A stretch of DNA of 64,000 bases from Methanoregula sp. (lineage in GTDB: Archaea > Halobacteriota > Methanomicrobia > Methanomicrobiales > Methanospirillaceae), in NCBI GenBank assembly GCA_028679075.1, contig JAJRCF010000012.1, forward strand, positions 1 to 64,000, written 5' to 3'. The notes under the pieces are model-generated. The model did no database searches and was not told the origin of the DNA. It saw only the letters and a program-made list of their open reading frames with translations. The translations under genes were made by a program, and so were the position numbers. This document shows positions 32,950-42,162 of this stretch, piece after piece (positions within the stretch are counted from its first letter, which is position 1; the number at the start of each line of letters is the position of its first letter).

Positions 32950-33191
32950 AGAACGGTTCCCTCTTGTTGTTGATGGGTCGGTGACACGCCGAATCAGGTC
33001 CGTGTATCACCTGATCATATTCTCTTGCAGGCCGGTTAATAAATACCCAGAATTCCCTTGGTTGGTGGCTGTAACTCCGGGGTTATACGGACGAACCTGT
33101 CGGATGAACCAATGGGGAGGAAATATAAACCGCCATGCCCTTATCTTCCGGTACCAAATGGGTAAGATATAAAAAGCCCTGGTTGAGCGCT

Positions 33192-33977
33192 ATGGATCCC
33201 GCAGATAAGTCTCCCACTATTATTGTTCATGATGAGTCCGATTCACTGGAGGAACTGTCGGATTACCTGGACGTGCTATCGAGCAGCGCACGGCTCCGGA
33301 TACTGAAATTTCTCGAGAAGAAACCCCGTGACGCACGGGCGATCTCAAAGGAGATCGAGACGAGTTATGAAAATACGAAAAAACATCTCGACAAACTCCT
33401 GAGCATCGGCGTCATCAAGAAAGAAGCGGGCCTCGGTGCCCCCACCTCTAAGGGGATCCATCCCGTATGGGAATATTCCCTTGTGCCGGGCGGCCTCGAA
33501 GTCATTATACGGAACCTCGGGCTCTTCTCCAATACGCGGGTGCAGGTTGTCGGGAGCGAGATCTCGAAGCGTCTGGACGAAGTAAAAGGCACCCTCTCAA
33601 GGGAGGTGCTGGGGAATGTTCCCGCTGCGATCGTGCTGGGCGGCCCGGATGACGGCAAGGTATTCCTGCTCAAACATGACACGATCTCGATTGGCCGGAA
33701 CGATCCGGAGCACCCCGGATCGTTCCGGCCGGAAGCTGATATCGTGCTTTCGGATGGATACACTGCGGTGACCCGCGTCTCGCGGCCACATGGGAAATTT
33801 GTCCGGGAGAAAGAGACCTGGTATATTGAGGATGACGGGAGTACCGGTGGCACACAGCTGAACAACCACAAACTTGAGAAGAATATCCGGACCCCGTTGC
33901 ATGACGGCGACTTAATCGAACTTGCAAAAGGCATATCCGGTGTGAAATTCCTGATGATCCTCCCCGGGAGCACCTGA
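33192..33977 (+). CDS. HTH-FHA transcription regulator
   Basis: This 262-residue protein has an N-terminal winged-helix domain (about 20-105: SSSARLRILKFLEKKPRDARAISKEI, TYENTKKHLDKLLSIGVI, in parts) and a C-terminal FHA domain (about 160-262). FHA hallmarks are SIGRNDP, VSRPHGKF (the S-x2-H-type site) and GGTQLNNHKL. FHA domains bind phosphothreonine. The gene lies 87 bases ahead of the receptor kinase at 34065 on the same strand, so the regulator is a strong candidate for kinase control. ATG 33192 is chosen; the longer frame start at 33135 lacks support. Confidence 0.88.
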   Translation: MDPADKSPTIIVHDESDSLEELSDYLDVLSSSARLRILKFLEKKPRDARAISKEIETSYENTKKHLDKLLSIGVIKKEAGLGAPTSKGIHPVWEYSLVPGGLEVIIRNLGLFSNTRVQVVGSEISKRLDEVKGTLSREVLGNVPAAIVLGGPDDGKVFLLKHDTISIGRNDPEHPGSFRPEADIVLSDGYTAVTRVSRPHGKFVREKETWYIEDDGSTGGTQLNNHKLEKNIRTPLHDGDLIELAKGISGVKFLMILPGST

Positions 33978-34064
33978 AACGTACCGGCCCGCGCCAATAA
34001 ATATGGAACATATGCATATTAATATCCGGATTCATTACCGGATAGTATAAGACCGGATACACAA

Positions 34065-36176
34065 ATGTTACAACGATATCCCCTGATCCCATCCCCCCGC
34101 AGTGCATGCATGCTTGCCATGGTCATGCTTGCATGTGCTGTCCTCTGCATGCCGGTAGCCGCGGCGGACCACGTCGTCGGACCTGCCGGTGCCGAGTTCA
34201 CCACCCTCAAGGATGCGGTCGACTGGTCTATCGGGGGCGACACGATACGGGTGGAGAGCGGGACCTACGCAGAGAGTATCAAACTCGACAAGAAACTGTA
34301 CCTGATCGGTGTCGATACCGGCGGCGGGGCACCGGTGATTACCCCCTCAAAGGCCGGCAATGTCGTGGAGATCCTCGCGGATGGCTGTACGATCCAGGGG
34401 TTCACTATCCAGAACAGCGCAACGGGGAGCGGCATCCGGGTCACCTCCAGCAGCAATTCCCTGCGGCATAACACCATCAGGAACAATGCGGAAGGGATCA
34501 CCCTTGTGTCTGCGGACAGGAACACTATCCTTGACAACGTGATCGAGGGGAACAACCACGCAGGTATCGCACTTGAATCGGCAAGCGGTAACCAGATCGA
34601 TGAGAACACCATCCGGGAAAATGCCATCGGGATCAGGCTGGATGAAAACTCGCGTTCCAACACCATCTCCCGCAACATGTTTTCCAACACGCAGAACGTG
34701 AATTCCCGGAGTCCGAGTTCCACGTGGAGCACCGCGTTTACCTACCAATATACCTATCTTGGAAAGGCCGGACAGAGCCGCATGGGCAACTACTGGAACG
34801 ATTACCGGGGCCAGGACCAGAATGGCGACGGGATCGGGGACACAGCATACACCACCAGCGTCAATGACGGGAAGGGCAGTGGTGAGACTGATCCCTACCA
34901 TGTCGATGCCTATCCCCTGATGGACCCGCTGGAGTACTTCACCGGTATGAGCATGGTTACCTCCCCTGGTACCGGAGAACCGGCAGGTGTGAAGACGCCT
35001 CCCCCGACGGTTCCGGTAAAACCGTCCGTTACGGCAAGCCTTGTCCCGACCCGGACCCCGCAGCTCGTGACCACGGCGCCCCCCCTCCCTGCGTCCGGAG
35101 GCCTGCAGGGGATTCCCATCATGGCCATCGTCCTTATTATCATAGGGCTGGTGCTCGCAGGTATCGGAGGGTATTTTTTCGTCTCGCGAAAAGATGAGGG
35201 GCCGGCCCTCTCATCCCCGGTGCCAGCGGTCGCTCATGCGGCAACCGTCCTCAGGACCGCGGTCGAGCGGACCTGGGCGCTCGTCACGACACCGGCGAGC
35301 AAGACGGTACTGGGGACGGCAGAAGAGACGGTAGCCTATCCTCCCCCGACCGCCACCGACCAGAAGAATTACTTCCCCCGTGAACTTGAGAACAAGTATA
35401 CCGAGATCATGTTTGTCGGGCGGGGTGGTATCGCGTGGGTCTTCTCCGCCATCCGCAAAACGGACAGCGTGAAGGTCGCAGTCAAGATCCCGATCAGTTT
35501 CGATGAAATCACCGGCAAATGCTTCCTCAACGAGATCGCTGCGTGGGAGACCCTGCGCCATCCCAATATTGTCGAAGTGTCAGCGGTCAACATCCTGCCG
35601 GTCCCCTACGTTGAGATGGAGTTTGTCCCGAACTCGCTCGAAGCGCTGAAAAAACCCATGCCGGTCTGGAAGGCGGTCCACCTGATCACCGGCGTTGCGG
35701 ATGGTCTCCGGTATGCCCATGAACACGGGTTCATCCACCGGGACATCAAGCCCCACAACATCCTCCTGACCGAAGATGTGGTGCCGAAGATCACCGACTG
35801 GGGAATGAGCAAGGTGCTTGCCGCTGACGTGAAAAAGTCGAGCGTTGCCGGGTTCTCCCTCTCCTATGCTGCGCCGGAGCAGGTCTCCCCCTCCGAGTTC
35901 GGGAGGACGGACGAGCGGACCGACATCTATCAGCTCGGCGTGGTCTTTTACGAACTGCTCACCGGTTCTATCCCGTTCGGTGGCGAGAGCATCGTTGAGG
36001 TGGGCAACGCGATCCTCCGGGAACAGCCCATTCTCCCGTCGGAGTATAACCCGGATGCAGAAGCGGTGGAGAAGATCATCATGAAATGCCTGGAGAAAAA
36101 CCCGGCACACCGTTACCAGTCAGCAGCCGAACTTCTCGACGCGCTGCATGGATACCTTGATGAGGACGATGAATGA
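34065..36176 (+). CDS. Receptor Ser/Thr protein kinase with extracellular beta-helix
   Basis: This 703-residue protein joins an exported sensor to a Hanks-type kinase. A signal peptide covers about 1-34. Residues 40-270 are a NosD-like right-handed beta-helix with repeats such as NTIRNNAEGITL, NVIEGNNHAGIAL and NTIRENAIGIRL. A Thr/Pro-rich spacer precedes one membrane segment at about 352-374. The cytoplasmic kinase (about 435-700) has Gly-loop VGRGGIAWV, Lys474 in VAVK, HRDIKPHN at 558-565, DWG at 578-580 in place of DFG, and APE. It should be active. The FHA regulator upstream and a Cys-rich gene downstream are likely partners. Confidence 0.93.
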   Translation: MLQRYPLIPSPRSACMLAMVMLACAVLCMPVAAADHVVGPAGAEFTTLKDAVDWSIGGDTIRVESGTYAESIKLDKKLYLIGVDTGGGAPVITPSKAGNVVEILADGCTIQGFTIQNSATGSGIRVTSSSNSLRHNTIRNNAEGITLVSADRNTILDNVIEGNNHAGIALESASGNQIDENTIRENAIGIRLDENSRSNTISRNMFSNTQNVNSRSPSSTWSTAFTYQYTYLGKAGQSRMGNYWNDYRGQDQNGDGIGDTAYTTSVNDGKGSGETDPYHVDAYPLMDPLEYFTGMSMVTSPGTGEPAGVKTPPPTVPVKPSVTASLVPTRTPQLVTTAPPLPASGGLQGIPIMAIVLIIIGLVLAGIGGYFFVSRKDEGPALSSPVPAVAHAATVLRTAVERTWALVTTPASKTVLGTAEETVAYPPPTATDQKNYFPRELENKYTEIMFVGRGGIAWVFSAIRKTDSVKVAVKIPISFDEITGKCFLNEIAAWETLRHPNIVEVSAVNILPVPYVEMEFVPNSLEALKKPMPVWKAVHLITGVADGLRYAHEHGFIHRDIKPHNILLTEDVVPKITDWGMSKVLAADVKKSSVAGFSLSYAAPEQVSPSEFGRTDERTDIYQLGVVFYELLTGSIPFGGESIVEVGNAILREQPILPSEYNPDAEAVEKIIMKCLEKNPAHRYQSAAELLDALHGYLDEDDE

Positions 36177-36200
36177 TCGCATCCGGGAGACCGTGAAGAG

Positions 36201-36392
36201 ATGACCCCTGTGGAGAAGACCTTCGAACCCGCGACCTGCCGGCACTGTGACGGCGAGGGCTGCATGTACTGCAACAAGACCGGCACCGTGCTCGTCACGG
36301 CCCCAAAAACCCTCTGCCACCATTGCGAGGGCGTTGGCTGTATCTATTGCGGCTTCACCGGCTGGACGGGTCCGAAATCAAAATGCGATTAG
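36201..36392 (+). CDS. Small DnaJ-type CxxCxGxGC zinc-finger protein
   Basis: This 63-residue protein has two repeats of the DnaJ-like Cys motif: CRHCDGEGCMYC and CHHCEGVGCIYC, with an additional Cys at the end (SKCD). It lies 24 bases after the kinase gene and is probably in the same transcript. It may bind zinc or act as a rubredoxin-like scaffold or small chaperone cofactor; no direct role is evident. Confidence 0.75.
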   Translation: MTPVEKTFEPATCRHCDGEGCMYCNKTGTVLVTAPKTLCHHCEGVGCIYCGFTGWTGPKSKCD

Positions 36393-36408
36393 CCGGCCCC
36401 GGTACCCG

Positions 36409-37596
36409 TCACCGGAACTTCCCCTCGATCCGCCGGGGGATTACACACTCTTCATAGCGTTTGGCAAAGTAGCGGTCGGTCATCCCGGCAATGAAGTCCC
36501 GTACCAGCTCTGCCGGGGTGGCGGTCTCAAGATAACGCGGGCTCGTCCATCCCGTCGCGATGAAGTCCGTGAAGATCTTCGCAGAGGTATCCTTCCTTTC
36601 GAGTGCTTCGAGACAGGTGGAAAAGAGGGTTGCATACATCCGCTCGATCTTTGCGCGTTCCGAGGTCAGGATAGGGTTGTTGTAAATGTGCTGGCGCGAG
36701 AACGAGCGTAACGAGATCAGTGCCTTCTCAACATCCCGGCTGTAGGCAATATACCCCTCGTCTTCCGTCCTGCTGTTCTCCAGCAGGTCGTAAATCAGGG
36801 TGTTGATGATCTCGCGGTTCGTGCTCCCGAGCACCTCCCGTGACCGTTCCGGGATGTGCGTACTATCGCTGATGAGGCCGACGTCCCGGGCATCCTGCAG
36901 GTCCCTGCCGATATAGGCAATCGTATCGGCGAACTTGACCACGCAGCCTTCGAGCGTCATCGGTGACGTGGAGCGGTGGCCGTCGGCATTGTCCTGCACC
37001 TTCTTGTCAAACGCCGCCCAGCTTTTAAGCGGTTCAGCCGTAATCCTGACATCGTCCCCCTCGCCATTATGACAGAGGATACCGTCCGGCACCTGCATGG
37101 TCAGGTCGCAGTCCTCGATCTGGTCGAGGAAGCGGACGCTCTGGACATTGTGGGAGAACACCCCGATCCCGTACTGCTGGCAGAGCGCCGAGAGGCAGGT
37201 CTCGCCGAAATGACCATAGGGGATGTGGCCGATGTCGTGCCCGAGCGCGATCGCCTCGATCAGGTACTCGTTGAGCCGGAGGCAGCGCCCGATCGTCCGT
37301 GCGATCTTCGAGACGAGCTGGACATGGATGACGCGGTGGGTGATATGGTCGTTCTCCACGAGGTAAAAGACCTGCGTCTTGTCAATATACCGCGTAAACG
37401 CCCGCGTGTGGATGATCCGGTCGGCATCACGGGAGTAGGGGGTCCGGATATCTTCCGGTACCCGCTGGTACCTCCGCACGGCATCGGCACTGGTCGTTGC
37501 CAGGGGGGAGAGGAGCGCCTCGCGTTTTCCGGTCAGGGCGCTGACAGCGGATGCGAGACGCGAGTCAGGCACCCGTTTCCGTACCGGCTTCTTCAT
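36409..37596 (-). CDS. HD-domain dNTP triphosphohydrolase
   Basis: This 395-residue protein is of the dGTPase family, which hydrolyses dNTPs to nucleoside and triphosphate. HD-domain residues are IHTRAFTRYIDKTQVF with H, HRVIHVQLVSKIARTI, then ALGHDIGHIPYGHFGE with the HD pair, and a later Asp in VKFADTIAYIGRD. Length fits the short archaeal/bacterial dGTPase-like class. It is convergent with the zinc-finger gene at 36201. The preferred nucleotide is not predictable. Confidence 0.9.
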   Translation of the reverse strand: MKKPVRKRVPDSRLASAVSALTGKREALLSPLATTSADAVRRYQRVPEDIRTPYSRDADRIIHTRAFTRYIDKTQVFYLVENDHITHRVIHVQLVSKIARTIGRCLRLNEYLIEAIALGHDIGHIPYGHFGETCLSALCQQYGIGVFSHNVQSVRFLDQIEDCDLTMQVPDGILCHNGEGDDVRITAEPLKSWAAFDKKVQDNADGHRSTSPMTLEGCVVKFADTIAYIGRDLQDARDVGLISDSTHIPERSREVLGSTNREIINTLIYDLLENSRTEDEGYIAYSRDVEKALISLRSFSRQHIYNNPILTSERAKIERMYATLFSTCLEALERKDTSAKIFTDFIATGWTSPRYLETATPAELVRDFIAGMTDRYFAKRYEECVIPRRIEGKFR

Positions 37597-37753
37597 GGCA
37601 GGTCATTTTGTACCACAAGGTGTTAAGGGTGACGAAAGGAGAAAAAGAACGGAGCATCCCAGATAAAAAGGTGGGCAGGGAAGATTTCGGTTATCCCTGC
37701 AGGTAACAGGTATCCTGCATGAATGGACGCCCGTTCCCTGTACTGCGGTAACC

Positions 37754-38206
37754 CTAGCGTGTGCAGATCGCTACCGTCTCTCCATACTGGAGGACATGCC
37801 CCTTCATTGCGGTAACGAGGGCATGCTTGTCAGAACCGGGCGGGAGGTCGAGCATGGCGTCCAGCCCGTATACTTTGAACTGGTACCGTATCATCTCGCC
37901 CGGTTGGGGGCAGGGACCGGTGTACCCGATTGTGCCGTAGTCCGTAATTCCCTGGACCGCAGTGACCGGTTCAGTCACCGTTCCTTCGCGGGGGATGCCG
38001 GCCGGGATTACCGGGAGGGGCGGGAGGTTCCAGCAGGTCCATGGCGTGAACGAGCAGCAGGACTTCTCGAACGGGTTTGTGACCATCACCACAACTGCTG
38101 CTGATATGAGGCCCCTGAGCCGGATACGGGGCGAGATATTCTCTCCATCGCAGGTATGGGTGGGCGGAAACTCAAGGAAGTCCAGCGAGACGATAAGGGG
38201 CTCCAT
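37754..38206 (-). CDS. PEBP-family (YbhB/YbcL-like) protein
   Basis: This 150-residue protein fits the phosphatidylethanolamine-binding protein family: FPPTHTCDGENISP near the start, then FTPWTCWNLPP, IPAGIPREGTV, DYGTIGYTGPCPQPGE and YQFKVYGLDAMLDLPPG. The usual DPDAP loop is altered (MVTNPFEKSC), which may change ligand binding. The start is set at the ATG before PLIVSLDF because upstream residues do not match the family. It is divergent from trmO. Confidence 0.82.
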   Translation of the reverse strand: MEPLIVSLDFLEFPPTHTCDGENISPRIRLRGLISAAVVVMVTNPFEKSCCSFTPWTCWNLPPLPVIPAGIPREGTVTEPVTAVQGITDYGTIGYTGPCPQPGEMIRYQFKVYGLDAMLDLPPGSDKHALVTAMKGHVLQYGETVAICTR

Positions 38207-38281
38207 ACCAGTGACTTGGTGCAGGAGGTTTTGAAGGTTTTCAAACAGGCATTCCGGTACCCTTTTAATACAGGAAACAAG

Positions 38282-38725
38282 ATGCATCATTGCATGGGCA
38301 CGATACACGAAGATGGAGATAAAGCCTGTATAAGGCCGATTGGCAGTATTCGCTCCCCGTATTTACAACGCGGGGATGCACCCCGGCAGGGCCGGCTCTC
38401 GGATAAGGAATCGACGATCGAGGTACTGCCTGCCTACGCGGAGGGGCTGCAGGACGTGGAGTCCCATTCCCACCTGATCGTCCTCTACTGGCTCGACCGC
38501 TCCGACCGGACCACATTAAGGGCAACGCCTCCCGGCACCCACACGGAGCACGGGGTTTTTGCCACCCGTTCTCCTGACCGGCCCAACCCGATCGGGTTTG
38601 CTGTTGTCGATCTTGTCCACAGGGATGGCACCCGTCTCGTGGTACGGGGACTGGATGCGCTGGACGGCACACCGCTTATCGATATCAAGCCGTATTCTCC
38701 GGGCATCGACTGCGTCAGGGAATGA
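38282..38725 (+). CDS. trmO: tRNA (adenine-37-N6) methyltransferase TrmO-like
   Basis: This 147-residue protein is a TrmO/TsaA (UPF0066) beta-barrel SAM-dependent methyltransferase that N6-methylates t6A37. Motifs include IRPIGSIRSPY, YAEGLQDVESHSHLIVLYWL, GVFATRSPDRPNPIGFAVVDLV, and DIKPYSPGID. ATG 38294 is an alternative start. TTTTAATA upstream (38261-38268) may be the TATA box. It complements the YrdC-like t6A gene at 29833. Confidence 0.9.
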   Translation: MHHCMGTIHEDGDKACIRPIGSIRSPYLQRGDAPRQGRLSDKESTIEVLPAYAEGLQDVESHSHLIVLYWLDRSDRTTLRATPPGTHTEHGVFATRSPDRPNPIGFAVVDLVHRDGTRLVVRGLDALDGTPLIDIKPYSPGIDCVRE

Positions 38726-38817
38726 TACGGCGGTTGTCCGGCCTGCACTGATCTCCCACCTTTATTGTCTTTCGCGAACAACTGGTACGATTGCTTACTG
38801 ATCACAGGAGTCAATAC

Positions 38818-39720
38818 ATGGCAAAGAAAACTCTCCCCAAGGCCCCGACAAAATCCGCAGACGAGGAGTGCAAGCAGGAGTGCTCCAGCTGCGCAACTGC
38901 TTCCACCTGCTCCTCTGCAAAGAAGGGACAGGCCGGTCTCCCCCCGAAGGCGGACATGGATGTCAAGCACGTCATCATGGTCCTCTCCGGCAAGGGCGGT
39001 GTCGGGAAATCGACCGTCTCGGTCAACCTCGCCTACGCCCTCGCGAACCATGGCAGGAAGGTCGGGCTCCTCGACCTCGACATGCATGGTCCCAACATCC
39101 CCAAGATGCTCGGGATCGAGCAGCACAAGCTCGCGATGATGGACAACAAGATCGAGCCCGTCCACGTCACCGGCAAACTCTCGGTGATCTCGATGGCATT
39201 CCTCATTCAGGACCCGAGCACGCCGATCATCTGGCGCGGCCCGATGAAGATGGCAGCGATCCAGCAGTTCCTCACCGAGGTCAACTGGGGTCCGCTCGAT
39301 TATCTCGTGGTCGACCTTCCGCCGGGCACCGGTGACGAAGCCCTCACGATCGCCCAGCTCGCCCCCAATGTCCGCGGAGCCGTCATCGTTACGACCCCCC
39401 AGGATGTTGCGACCCTCGATGCACGAAAGTCTGCGAAGTTCATCGAAAAACTCGGCCTGCCGGTCATCGGCGTGATCGAGAACATGAGCGGCATGCTCTG
39501 CCCCCACTGCGGGGAGGAGATCGACCTCTTCGGCAAGGGTGGCGGCAGGAAGGTTGCCGAGGAAATGAGCGTCCCGCTCCTCGGTGCCATCCCGATCGAT
39601 ATCGAGATGCGCAAGGCCGGTGACGAGGGCCGCCCGTTCATCATCCGCCGCGGCGACAGCCCCACGTGGAAGAGCGTGGATGCCGTCATGGAAGCGCTCA
39701 TCAAGGTCGTCGAGGAATAA
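38818..39720 (+). CDS. Mrp/NBP35-family P-loop ATPase (Fe-S carrier)
   Basis: This 300-residue protein is a Mrp/ApbC-type ATPase for iron-sulfur cluster transfer. It has the deviant Walker A motif SGKGGVGKST at about 57-66, DLDMHGPNIP, VVDLPPGTGDE and a CPHCG pair at about 222-226 that would hold a bridging cluster at the dimer interface. The N-terminal extension carries C-x3-C-x2-C-x5-C (ECKQECSSCATASTC), like NBP35-type proteins. CAGGAG precedes ATG 38818. The next gene follows after 3 bases. Confidence 0.93.
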   Translation: MAKKTLPKAPTKSADEECKQECSSCATASTCSSAKKGQAGLPPKADMDVKHVIMVLSGKGGVGKSTVSVNLAYALANHGRKVGLLDLDMHGPNIPKMLGIEQHKLAMMDNKIEPVHVTGKLSVISMAFLIQDPSTPIIWRGPMKMAAIQQFLTEVNWGPLDYLVVDLPPGTGDEALTIAQLAPNVRGAVIVTTPQDVATLDARKSAKFIEKLGLPVIGVIENMSGMLCPHCGEEIDLFGKGGGRKVAEEMSVPLLGAIPIDIEMRKAGDEGRPFIIRRGDSPTWKSVDAVMEALIKVVEE

Positions 39721-39723
39721 GCA

Positions 39724-40032
39724 ATGGACTACCAGCGGATTCTTACCGGCAGGGAGCAGCCCATCCCGATTTACAAGGGAATCGTCGCAGCCCTCGAGAA
39801 TCCGCTCGTGTTCCCCGACCTGCTGGAGCCGATCTACCGCGAGGCAATGACCCTCGATGACCAGACCCTCGACCAGTTCCGGTTCTCCTTAATGCGCCTC
39901 CAGCTCTATGCGGACATCCACCGCAACGAGAACCTCGAGCAGATGATGCACATCAAGTACGTGGCGCAGGTGCTCGAGAAAGTGGTCTTCGGCTCGCTGA
40001 TCATGGAGCCGGCCGAACCCTCTGCAGAGTAA
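39724..40032 (+). CDS. Conserved hypothetical protein downstream of mrp
   Basis: This 102-residue helical protein is not recognised (motifs: YKGIVAALENPLVFPDLLEP, FRFSLMRLQLYADIH, MMHIKYVAQVLEKVVFG). It is 3 bases after the Mrp-type gene and therefore co-transcribed, which hints at a role in the same process. Confidence 0.65.
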   Translation: MDYQRILTGREQPIPIYKGIVAALENPLVFPDLLEPIYREAMTLDDQTLDQFRFSLMRLQLYADIHRNENLEQMMHIKYVAQVLEKVVFGSLIMEPAEPSAE

Positions 40033-40201
40033 CTTTTTCATCTCCTTTTACCCTGACCACTACGTTTTTATCGGAGTAAATGTGCAGTGGTGATACCCTT
40101 ATGTGCAGACCCGGCAAATACTTAGTAATACAATATCTGCACCGGCCCCTCAGGGTCCGGCAGGAATACCCCGATATTTACACACTATATACGGAGAAAT
40201 A

Positions 40202-40657
40202 ATGACGTCACGCATGCAGTCCCCGCACACGACCTGTCCGGGGTGCCAGGAAGAGGTTTTTCTCGATGAGCTCGTGGGCGGCAAATGTCCCTTATGCGGC
40301 TGCACCCTCGAGGACTTCGAGGAGTCGTTCGGGGAGTACGAGGGCATCCTCGACCGCACCGACCTCTCGTGGCTTATCTTCAACTACTTCGTCTTCAAGA
40401 AGTTTGTTGACCTGGGTGTTCCCCCCCACCAGATCATGGAGTTTGTCGCCACCTACGAGCAGAACGTGGAGAAGCCCCCCGAGGAATGGGACCGGACGGG
40501 TTTTGTCCTCGAGATCCCGATGAAGATCTGGGACCATGTCCGGCCGAAGTACTGTGTAACGTGCCACCGGTGGTTCTTCCGCGGCGGCAGGAAGCAGATC
40601 CGGGGCGACATGAGGAAGACCTCGCTTGCCGTGGAATATACCTGCGACCGGTGCTGA
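40202..40657 (+). CDS. Zinc-ribbon protein of unknown function
   Basis: This 151-residue protein has an N-terminal zinc ribbon (TCPGCQEEVF, CPLCGC) and a C-terminal Cys pair set (YCVTCHRWFFRGG and YTCDRC). The middle (about 45-115) is helical and acidic. GGAGA seven bases before ATG 40202 fixes the start. I do not recognise the family. It is followed by a convergent membrane protein gene. Confidence 0.7.
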   Translation: MTSRMQSPHTTCPGCQEEVFLDELVGGKCPLCGCTLEDFEESFGEYEGILDRTDLSWLIFNYFVFKKFVDLGVPPHQIMEFVATYEQNVEKPPEEWDRTGFVLEIPMKIWDHVRPKYCVTCHRWFFRGGRKQIRGDMRKTSLAVEYTCDRC

Positions 40658-40667
40658 ATCCCTTTTT

Positions 40668-42020
40668 TTAGTGCCGGTACTCCAGCGTCGTCACGTTCCC
40701 GGTCTGGATATCGACCCAGCCGATCCCGCTCGGGATTGAGTTGTCCGCCCGGATCGTGGCATCGTCAAATACTACCTTCCATGCCAGCGGGACACTGCCG
40801 GGCCGCGGGCTTGTACCGGGATCGTGACCGTTGTTCCAGCGCATCTCTGCTGAAAGGATGCGGACGCTTCCGACGGATTCCGGGAATACCTTCTTGGCTT
40901 CCTGCATGACGGTAAAGGTGGCATCCCGCTGTACAATTGCCTGCTCCAGCGTCTGTGAGAACGCGTAGTCCGGGGTAGTCCACCGTTTGTCATACCCGAT
41001 TACATCGCCTGTTACCGAGTCCACGGCAACTTCGATCCCATCTGTGTCAACGGGATAATCGAGGAACCGGCGCTCCCATGCAAAGACATACTGTCCGGCA
41101 CCAGAGGCTGATGGTGTCCCCCAGACCTCGTATCGTGCAATGGTCCGGTTGAGCGGGAGCGTCCCGCCGTTTTTATCGCTGATATAGTGGCTGGCAATGC
41201 TCTCTGCCCTCTCCTGCTGGACACCCGTTTCCGACGGCCTCCCGGATTGCGGGATGGTGCGGGTGAATGCAACGATCTCTCCGGATGTTGCGTCAACGCT
41301 CCCGGTGACGAGCGTCATGTTCCCGGAGGCGAGGATGAACCTCCATACGTTACCCTTGTCGGGGCTGTCGGAATACCAGAGCCTGACGGTATTTGCGCTT
41401 ACATCCGGGAAAGCACCGGTTGCGATCCGTTTTGCCGTGTCCATCGGTACTGCCGCAGTCTCCTGCCCGGTGGCATAGGGTATTCCGGTAGTGGCGTCAA
41501 TGAAGACTACTGAGTCGCGGGTCCCGGCAGTGCTGCTGACCGGTCTTATCGTGAACCCGAAGAGGTTGCGGGTTGGACCTGCCGAATAGTTCACGCTTTT
41601 GATCGAATAGTCGTCTGCAGGATAATACTCCCTGAGTGCGGCAGCTGCACCATCGAGTGATAGTGCTCCCCCATAGGACGTGACCGGGACGCCGGGATCA
41701 ATCGTATATCCGGTCGATGGGGCATGAGTTGTCTCGGTACCCTGAACAGAGCTGGTGGTGTCAGGGAGGGACGTTGTGGCAACCGCTACTGGTGGGGTGG
41801 TGGTGACGGCAGGTATCGCAGGCACGGTCCGGGAAAGTGAAGCTTCCGATGTGCCGGGGCTCAGGAACCCGGCAAGGAAATACACGAGCACTGCAATGAT
41901 CGTAATAATAATTACAGCAGCGAGGATCTTCTTTGCCCTGCGACGCTGCTGCTTCTCCCGCACTTTCTCCCTGTACCGTGCGGGCAGGTATGGCTCGTTG
42001 AATTCGTTATCCCGGCCCAT
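40668..42020 (-). CDS. Membrane-anchored protein with PepSY-like repeats
   Basis: This 450-residue protein has one membrane segment at about 34-56 after a basic cytosolic N-terminus, a Thr/Pro-rich linker, and a large outside domain. That domain shows repeats of the pattern seen in PepSY/YPEB proteins (FIDATTGIPYATGQ, SVDATSGEIVAFTRT, AVDSVTGDVIGYDKRW, DIQTGNVTTLEY). An AGGTGA site supports the start at 42020 rather than an ATG 36 bases upstream. A role in modulating extracytoplasmic proteases or binding wall components is a family-level guess. Confidence 0.75.
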   Translation of the reverse strand: MGRDNEFNEPYLPARYREKVREKQQRRRAKKILAAVIIITIIAVLVYFLAGFLSPGTSEASLSRTVPAIPAVTTTPPVAVATTSLPDTTSSVQGTETTHAPSTGYTIDPGVPVTSYGGALSLDGAAAALREYYPADDYSIKSVNYSAGPTRNLFGFTIRPVSSTAGTRDSVVFIDATTGIPYATGQETAAVPMDTAKRIATGAFPDVSANTVRLWYSDSPDKGNVWRFILASGNMTLVTGSVDATSGEIVAFTRTIPQSGRPSETGVQQERAESIASHYISDKNGGTLPLNRTIARYEVWGTPSASGAGQYVFAWERRFLDYPVDTDGIEVAVDSVTGDVIGYDKRWTTPDYAFSQTLEQAIVQRDATFTVMQEAKKVFPESVGSVRILSAEMRWNNGHDPGTSPRPGSVPLAWKVVFDDATIRADNSIPSGIGWVDIQTGNVTTLEYRH

Positions 42021-42162
42021 TGCCGTTTCACCTGATATAGTATCGTTGTCCTGCATCAGGTAATAAAGCCGGGGTAACCATGTCCCCGGAGAAACCAGGA
42101 AAATTGTGAATTGCCCCTTTGGGGCCGGTTTAACGGTCTGCTATGACCGTGATGGCGGGATG

